A stretch of DNA of 64,000 nucleotides from Malania oleifera (lineage: Eukaryota; Streptophyta; Magnoliopsida; Santalales; Ximeniaceae), in contig NC_080418.1 in the NCBI RefSeq assembly GCF_029873635.1, positions 8,275,562 to 8,339,561 of the forward strand, written 5' to 3'. The notes below the pieces were generated by a model. That model was not told the origin of the DNA, ran no database searches, and was given only the letters and a program-made list of their open reading frames with translations. This document shows, piece by piece, positions 58,824-64,000 of the stretch. The position numbers were made by a program, and so were the translations under genes. Position 1 is the first letter of the stretch; each line of letters begins with the position of its first letter.

Positions 58824-59631
58824 TCAAAATCTAGTGCTTGAATGAGACAAGGAACTGCATTCCATTGGCAGCACCATAGACATGACTTGAGAATTAGCTT
58901 CAGTGAACTCATCAGGGATGACCAACTCTACAAGAGGAATGTTTGAAAGATTTTGGATTTCTTCAAACACTTCCATTACCTTGCTTGTAGTGTCTTCAAT
59001 TTGAGTAACTTTGACAAAATCACTAACCTCAGATTCTTTGTCCTGGTTGGTTGGTAGAGTAGGCTTTAAAATAATTTTCTTCCCATTGTAGTGGATGACC
59101 TGTGTTCCTATGTCCTTAAGTTGTACCCAAATCATCTAACCAAGGAGAACCAAGGAGTACGTGGCATATCTTCATAGGTATGACATCACACCAAACATGA
59201 TCAAAGAAAACACCCATTTGGATAGGTGTCAAACATCTTTCATAAACATGTAAGGTATTGTTATCAATCCAAGATATGTCATAAGGCTTTGGATGGGGTT
59301 CCAGATAAAGTTGCATACGAATGACTCCATTTATGGAAACCACGTTCATTGGACATCTTCCATCAATGATGATTTTGCAAACCTTTTCTCCACATTCGAG
59401 AAAGGTGCTGAAAAGCTTGAAGTTGTGCCCAAAGTTTGGCAAATGGCATTCCTTTTTCCTATATATATATATATATATATATATATGCTGCAGCTTTATA
59501 TCACCCAACATCCTTTTAGCACAATATCCGACAAGCTTTACTCCCAATTTCTCAAAAACTATCTTCAATTCACCCTGATATTGGTTGTCCCTCTGAAATA
59601 AAACAAATTCACAAAGAAAACTAACAAACAC
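58824..59631 (-). pseudogene. gypsy protease region in short element
   Basis: Minus-strand 59631-59116 reads CGEKVCKIIIDGRCPMNVVS, LEPHPKPYDISWIDNNTL, VYERCLTPIQMGVFFDHVWC, DVIPMKICHVLLGSPWLDD. This is the retropepsin-like domain of Athila/Tat- or Galadriel-type gypsy polyproteins, with the HVLLGSPWLDD signature. The active-site triad reads IDGR rather than the usual DSG or DGG. A (TA)n run of about 26 bases (59461-59486) lies within the upstream part. A shifted frame at 59135-58824 continues the protease-RT linker and then ends. Confidence 0.82.
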
Positions 59632-59639
59632 AGTGATGC

Positions 59640-60560
59640 AAACTTATTTGTTATTGCTGGCAACGAAAACTCCATGCTCCCAAGTGCTGATGGTATAATA
59701 ATTTCTCAATTTCTAGTTTTTCATGTCAAATTATCACACCTGCTTGCATTATGTTGTGTTTGTGATCAAAATGCCTTGCTGCACATCAAAATATCGTGGA
59801 GAAAACACCATTTTCTTGTAGCTGGGAATCAATTTCTTGTGATTCTGGCAGGAGGAGGGAAGTCTGGAAAAATCCCACTGGCAGTTGCTGGCATGTGAGG
59901 TGCGTGAGTTTCCGGAGGCAACTTTCAGGCAATGATTTTTGGGTGAAGGGAGATCAATGAATGGGGAGTACAATGGTGTTGATGGTGTGATGAGAAAAGC
60001 ATAGGAGTACGGGGAGTTCTGTTTTTTGGTGATGTGGGTGGTGTTGTAGAATCTAGGCTGGGAATTAGGGTTTCAAAGAATGGGCTGCAACTGGAATTTT
60101 GGAAAATGTTCAGAAACGGCAGAATTGATTTTTCGTTTATTTTTTAAACTAAAATTCAGAGAGAGAGAGAGAGAGGTAGAATTAATAAACTGAAGGAGAG
60201 AAAGGAAGATGGGAGGTTGCACGAGTTGCTGGACAGAAACTGCCAAGAGACAGCAACCGAATTCAGAAATTAGAAAGAGAGTTAGGAGAGTTTTGGGAGA
60301 GAATTAAAGAAGAAGAGAAGGAGAAGGGAAACAGAGAAGAAGAAAGAGGGCAGAAGGCTGCAGGGCAGCAGAGGATTTGGGACAGAACAGGAGATCAGAA
60401 CAGAGAAGAGAGGAGAAGAGAAGAAATCAGAAGTAAAGAGAATTGAGAGAATTAGGAGAGAAAAATAGAAGAAGAGAAGATAAGAGCGGAAGAAGAACAG
60501 GGCAGAAGAGGAGAGAAGGGGACAATGGGGGGATTGAAATGGAAGAATGGAGATTGATTT
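59640..60560 (-). other. leader of short gypsy element
   Basis: Purine-rich on the plus strand (long GA-rich stretches at 60150-60540). No gag found. An open frame at 59674-59898 has no recognised domain. Confidence 0.6.
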
Positions 60561-60563
60561 TGG

Positions 60564-60575
60564 CCTCTGATACCA
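60564..60575 (-). other. primer binding site of short gypsy element
   Basis: Minus strand TGGTATCAGAGG, two bases from the LTR, Met-tRNA type. Confidence 0.85.
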
Positions 60576-60577
60576 GA

Positions 60578-60986
60578 TGATGCAGGGGCAGCATCAAGGT
60601 TCTGCAGCCATGGAGAAGTTAGAAGAGAGGAAGGAAGGGGAAGGGAGGAGAGAGGGGATACCAACTACCAAGGGGAAAACTCACTCACATTCATTTTCAA
60701 TTCAAATTCATCTATAACTCCTAAGTCATGGCTTTTACACACTATTTATAAGAAATCCTCTAAACACATGAAATTACACATAAACCCCTAAAACCAAATT
60801 ACATTACAAACATGCCCCAACATTACACAAATATTACAAACAAGCCCCCAAAATACACATAATTCAATACTAATTGAACTAAAAATATAATAAACTACTG
60901 ATTAAACCCAACAATTCTTAATAAAATTCTACTTAAGTAGTCTCCAACATGGATCTTCCCAAAGTCTTGCTTCTTGTCCTACATTA
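60578..60986 (-). repeat. 5' LTR of short gypsy element (409 bp)
   Basis: Starts tgatgcaggggcagcatc next to the primer site and ends cctacatta, where the other copy has cctatatca. Confidence 0.85.
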
Positions 60987-61247
60987 CCTTATAAGTGGGC
61001 TGGCCACATATGAGGGGAAAAATCAAAGCCCAATGCAAAGAAGTACATGCAAGATGGGCCTCAATTGAGCATTTTTGCGGGGGGAGGGGAGGGTATGTTC
61101 TGTACAACTTGAAGCGAAAAGATGCCATGGATGTTGTGATAGGGACACAAGGATCATTCAGAAGTGAGGGAAGGCTACGAGTTGGTGAATTCTTGAAGTA
61201 ATACTACTCTGAATCCTAATCCTAGATTGGAATTACCAAGAGATGAA
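60987..61247 (+). other. unassigned stretch with an open frame
   Basis: The frame 60995-61201 reads MGWPHMRGKIKAQCKEVHAR and VLYNLKRKDAMDVVIG. I do not recognise it. Its position between LINE and MITE sequence makes a LINE ORF1 scrap plausible. Confidence 0.35.
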
Positions 61248-61255
61248 CCTACGAC
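61248..61255. repeat. outer MITE target-site duplication (left)
   Basis: cctacgac, identical to 62860-62867. Confidence 0.88.
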
Positions 61256-61632
61256 CATGGTTTTAAATCGCGGTAGCGGGTAGCGTAACGTAATGGTAAC
61301 AGGTGCAATGGGAAGCAGGAGTAGCGGATGTTACATAACAGGAAGTGGGTGTAACGGCCGTGAATTTTTTTGAAGCACGCACAACCTTGTGCATATTAGC
61401 GTACTTGCATGTTTTAAGCTTTTGGCCATTCTTAGAAAGGGTTTTAGTGTATTTTGAACCCTTTAGTTCGAGTAACTAAGTTATTTGGTAAGGGCAACAA
61501 GTTTACATTTGTTTTAAACCATCATTGATAGAAAATTACGCGTGTGTGCGTATTTATACTTCTCATTGTTCTTATCTGTGATAAATTCTTATATGTGCTA
61601 AATGAATTAATAAAATAAAATATATTATACAC

Positions 61633-61640
61633 TCCATTAG
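61633..61640. repeat. inner MITE target-site duplication (left)
   Basis: tccattag, identical to 62350-62357. Confidence 0.9.
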
Positions 61641-62349
61641 CAAGGTCTTAAATTTCGATTTCGACTCAAATTTCGAAGCTCCAAAAGTACGGAAATTTCG
61701 ACGGAAATTTCGATTTCAATGTCAATTTCGATTTCGATTTGAAAAAATAACGGAAACTAGTAGTAAAACATGAAATTATTTGTGAAACTATAGAAATGGT
61801 TAACAAACATAATAATATTAGTTTTAAGACTAATACATTACAAATTAAATACATCTATGTTTTGTATGATGTGGAAAAGTCGTAAAATAGTATGTGTATC
61901 AAACATGCTTGTAAGATAATGTACATTAAACATATTCAGTTAATGCAAATGAAATTCATAAATCATTTAAAAATTATTTATTATACAAATATTGATAATT
62001 TAGACATGAATGGTTAAGTAAAATGTTACTATAAGTTTATTTTTTCATATAATTTCAAAAGCACTTGTGATAACCTTTTGTTTCAATAAAATAAATGAAA
62101 TAAATTAAAAGAGAAATTTCACTTCACTCTTGAATCTCTCGATTGAATTTCGACAAAATTTCATTGCATAGTTAAAATTTCGACAAATTTCGCTAAAATT
62201 TCGAGGTTTCGATAAATTTCGGATGATTCGTTGGGATTTCGACGGAAATTATGCAAGACGGAAATTGACTGCCATTTCGATTTCGAGGGTGACGGAAATC
62301 GGAAATTTCGACGGAAATTTCGACAATTTCGTGGAAATTTAAGACCATG
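61641..62349. mobile_element. nested hAT-like MITE with AAATTTCG arrays (709 bp)
   Basis: Inverted ends CAAGGTCTTAAATTTC and (reversed right end) CATGGTCTTAAATTTC match at 15 of 16 bases, with a perfect 8-bp duplication. Both subterminal zones are packed with aaatttcga / tcgaaattt units (61650-61740 and 62145-62340). Its ends resemble those of the element that contains it. No coding capacity. Confidence 0.82.
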
Positions 62350-62867
62350 TCCATTAGTCTATTAGACACATAAGACAAACGAATAATATAAATATAAAAT
62401 AGCTAGAAAAGAAAGAAGGTTGAAGTTGAAAAATAAAGAACATAAATATCACATTACTAATATTATTAAAAAAAAATTCCTAACAAGTTAGTATTTTGAA
62501 ATTGTTAATTAATGCATCTATTGTGAGTATTTAAAGAAAAAGTAAATTTTGTATTATTGTCATCCTCATTATAATCTTTTCCCCCCCCTGCTACTTGGTA
62601 TATTGAGAATGATATGTGAAAGAGAGAGAGAAAAAGTGAGAAGAAAAAGTAAAAAATAAAATATTTTTTTGGTGTAACAGTCCTGTAGCGGTTACGTAAC
62701 GGCTGTAGCGGCCTTTACGTAACGGTCGCGGTCCGTAACGGCCGCTACGGCCGTGATTTTTCTTCCCACTGATTTCGCGGTGTGTAACGGTATCGGTAAC
62801 CCAAAAAACCTTTACGTAACGGAGTTACGTAATGGTTGCGGCCTTTATTTAAAACCATGCCTACGAC

Positions 62868-62991
62868 ATAGGTGGTATTGTTGGATCATAATGAATCCTT
62901 ATCAAGAAAACCGATCCCAATGATTCAAAAGGAGGAGTAGACCGTTCCGCTTCTTTGATCCGTCAAACCATACCTCAAGCTATCATTGCTT
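62868..62991 (+). other. short unassigned stretch between MITEs
   Basis: Continues the sequence interrupted at 61247. No gene recognised. Confidence 0.5.
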
Positions 62992-63574
62992 TGTTTGGTA
63001 GGTGAGAATGGAATGGAATGCTCATTTCACCCTTTTCTTTTCATTCTTGTGTTTGGATGTGCCTTATTAGGTGGGATTGCTGACTCCAACCCCATGTTGA
63101 TTCCCACGTAAAGTTAGGATGAACATTTCATTCAATTGATCAAGGAATGTGCATTCTCTTACCAAAGTGAGAATTGAATAGGAATGAGAGATACTCTTCA
63201 ATCCAAAATATAACTTACATAATAAACAAAGATAATTTGAAATTATTATCAATAAGCGTTGAACTTAAAAAAATTAAATTTATTTACATATCGTTAATAA
63301 ATGTTCAACTAAATAAAATTAAAAAATTGTACATTCTGTTTAAATGTTTCAACGATCAATTTCCTCAACTGCCATTCCATTCCATTATTAAAAAATTGGT
63401 CTTATCAAAGTTGAGAATGTGAAAGAGAATAAGAATGTCCAATCCATTCTAGTATCATTCCATGTTTGTAAACAAACATTAGAATGGGAGTGATTATTCC
63501 ATTCTTATTTAAATTTCCATTCTCCATTCTTTTTCTTCTCATTCCAATACCCATTCCATTCTCCCTGCCAGACA
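62992..63574. mobile_element. MITE with GAATGG-rich inverted ends
   Basis: Left end tgtttggtaggtgagaatgg and reversed right end tgtctggcagggagaatgg match apart from two changes and one gap. Inverted gaatgg/ccattc motifs recur inside both ends (63005-63060 and 63430-63560). AT-rich middle, no gene. No flanking duplication was found, so the superfamily is open. Confidence 0.6.
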
Positions 63575-63930
63575 TGCGTGAGGATGAACAACTATCTTCA
63601 GAAGAAGCAAGGACTGGTGCCTTAAATAAATGGGATAGAGCTGTGGAGGGTCTTATAGAGGATCCAACAGGATCTGAAACATATTCGGCAATAAAGTGTG
63701 AATTGAAGAAAGTAGAGACAGGGAAGCAAGTTTGCAGCCTATGGGAGGAACCGAAGACTCAGGAGGAAGTTCCTCTTTCAAATCAAGTACTTGAATTGGA
63801 AAAAAATGGTATGAAGAGGACATCAATTTTCTTCTGAACAGATTTTGGAATATGAGGATGAATATTTGTGTCCATCTCAATCAGACGATTTGGAAGAATC
63901 AGACGCTGGTGCTGAGCCTGAGTAATGTCT
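63484..63930 (+). CDS. unassigned acidic open frame, partial
   Basis: After the MITE end the plus strand reads MREDEQLSSEEARTGALNKW, DRAVEGLIEDPTGSETYSAI and EVPLSNQVLELEKN before a stop at 63835. In another frame EQILEYEDEYLCPSQSDDLE, ESDAGAEPE ends at a stop near 63925. The two would join if there were a small shift or a spliced intron near 63800. I recognise no family. It could be a LINE ORF1 scrap, a host gene pseudogene or part of another gene inside SKI2 intron 17. Confidence 0.3.
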
Positions 63931-64000
63931 AAATGCCAATGTAAATGATGGTTCAGGAGAGGAGCACTTCTTGAGGCTGCAGGGAATTTTTTCAGGTGTT

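Larger units (their letters stand above)
58426..60986 (-). mobile_element. short gypsy-derived LTR element with protease only
   Basis: LTRs at 58426-58746 and 60578-60986, primer site beside the right and polypurine tract beside the left, so minus strand. The internal part is only about 1.83 kb. It encodes a gag-pol protease segment but no RT, RNase H or integrase. The left LTR lacks about 50 bp of its outer end where it meets the LINE. Non-autonomous. Confidence 0.85.
61256..62859. mobile_element. hAT-like MITE with GTAACGG-type subterminal arrays (1604 bp including nested copy)
   Basis: Perfect 13-bp inverted ends CATGGTTTTAAAT and ATTTAAAACCATG and a perfect 8-bp duplication. Subterminal zones on both sides carry clustered gtaacgg/gtagcgg and their complements (61270-61365 and 62675-62835). 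The inside is AT-rich with no coding capacity and holds a second element at 61641-62349. Eight-base duplications favour hAT over Mutator. Confidence 0.78.

Noticed and set aside
61256..62859. Mutator-like classification of the CATGGTTTTAAAT elements.
   Set aside because: Both nested copies have 8-bp, not 9-bp, perfect duplications. The base outside the outer pair differs (a versus g), so nine is not supported.
54520..64000. A further SKI2 exon in this interval.
   Set aside because: I looked for the next conserved block after the exon 17 end (GEPAIEDYY-like) on the plus strand and did not find it, so the gene continues outside the window.
1..64000. tRNA, rRNA, miRNA hairpins or organellar insertions.
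   Set aside because: No cloverleaf, rRNA or organelle-like sequence was recognised by eye. A tRNAscan-SE and an organelle BLASTN search would settle it.

Overview
This window is plant nuclear DNA, most likely from a eudicot with a repeat-rich genome. It holds one host gene with GT-AG introns and no prokaryote-style genes or operons. Around and inside that gene lie LTR retrotransposons of both plant superfamilies, LINEs, an Au-like SINE, hAT-like MITEs and a gene-capturing Mutator-like element. The species cannot be named from sequence alone.

Layout. 1-20574 is intergenic repeat. It starts with a decayed Ty3/gypsy element (Tekay/Del type, 1-6291) whose 3' LTR is abutted by the 3' part of a related LTR (6292-7422) followed by its own primer binding site. 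Then come an endogenous pararetrovirus-like fragment (about 7660-8345, minus), a solo gypsy LTR with a perfect target-site duplication (8931-11163, minus), further LTR-like debris, a complete but internally deleted Ty1/copia element (13896-18954, minus) with a second solo LTR inside its 3' LTR (13931-15589), and a copia-type solo LTR (20088-20574).

20985-64000 is the 5' two thirds of the gene for SKI2, the DExH RNA helicase of the cytosolic SKI complex that feeds mRNA to the exosome. Seventeen exons (2642 coding bases, 880 codons plus two bases) are open and in phase and include every helicase motif. The last exons, coding for the arch insert and the C-terminal helical domain, lie beyond 64000. 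Introns have been inflated by insertions: intron 10 (8.2 kb) carries a LINE and a copia element; intron 15 (13.0 kb) carries a gypsy element that itself holds a Mutator-like element and a broken second copia copy; intron 17 (over 9.4 kb) carries LINE pieces, a short gypsy-derived element and nested hAT-like MITEs.

The most notable item is the 3.39-kb Mutator-like element at 44803-48192. It has long terminal inverted repeats and a 9-bp target-site duplication, and encloses five collinear exon pieces, with introns, of an Aux/IAA auxin-response repressor gene: a Pack-MULE. The captured copy lacks domain I and has an in-frame stop in domain IV, so it is a pseudogene. It sits antisense to SKI2. 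Also notable are two related hAT-like MITEs nested one in the other with different internal motif arrays, two copies of one copia family in opposite orientation within the same pre-mRNA, and palindromic TCGTCGACGA-type arrays shared by several LTR promoters.
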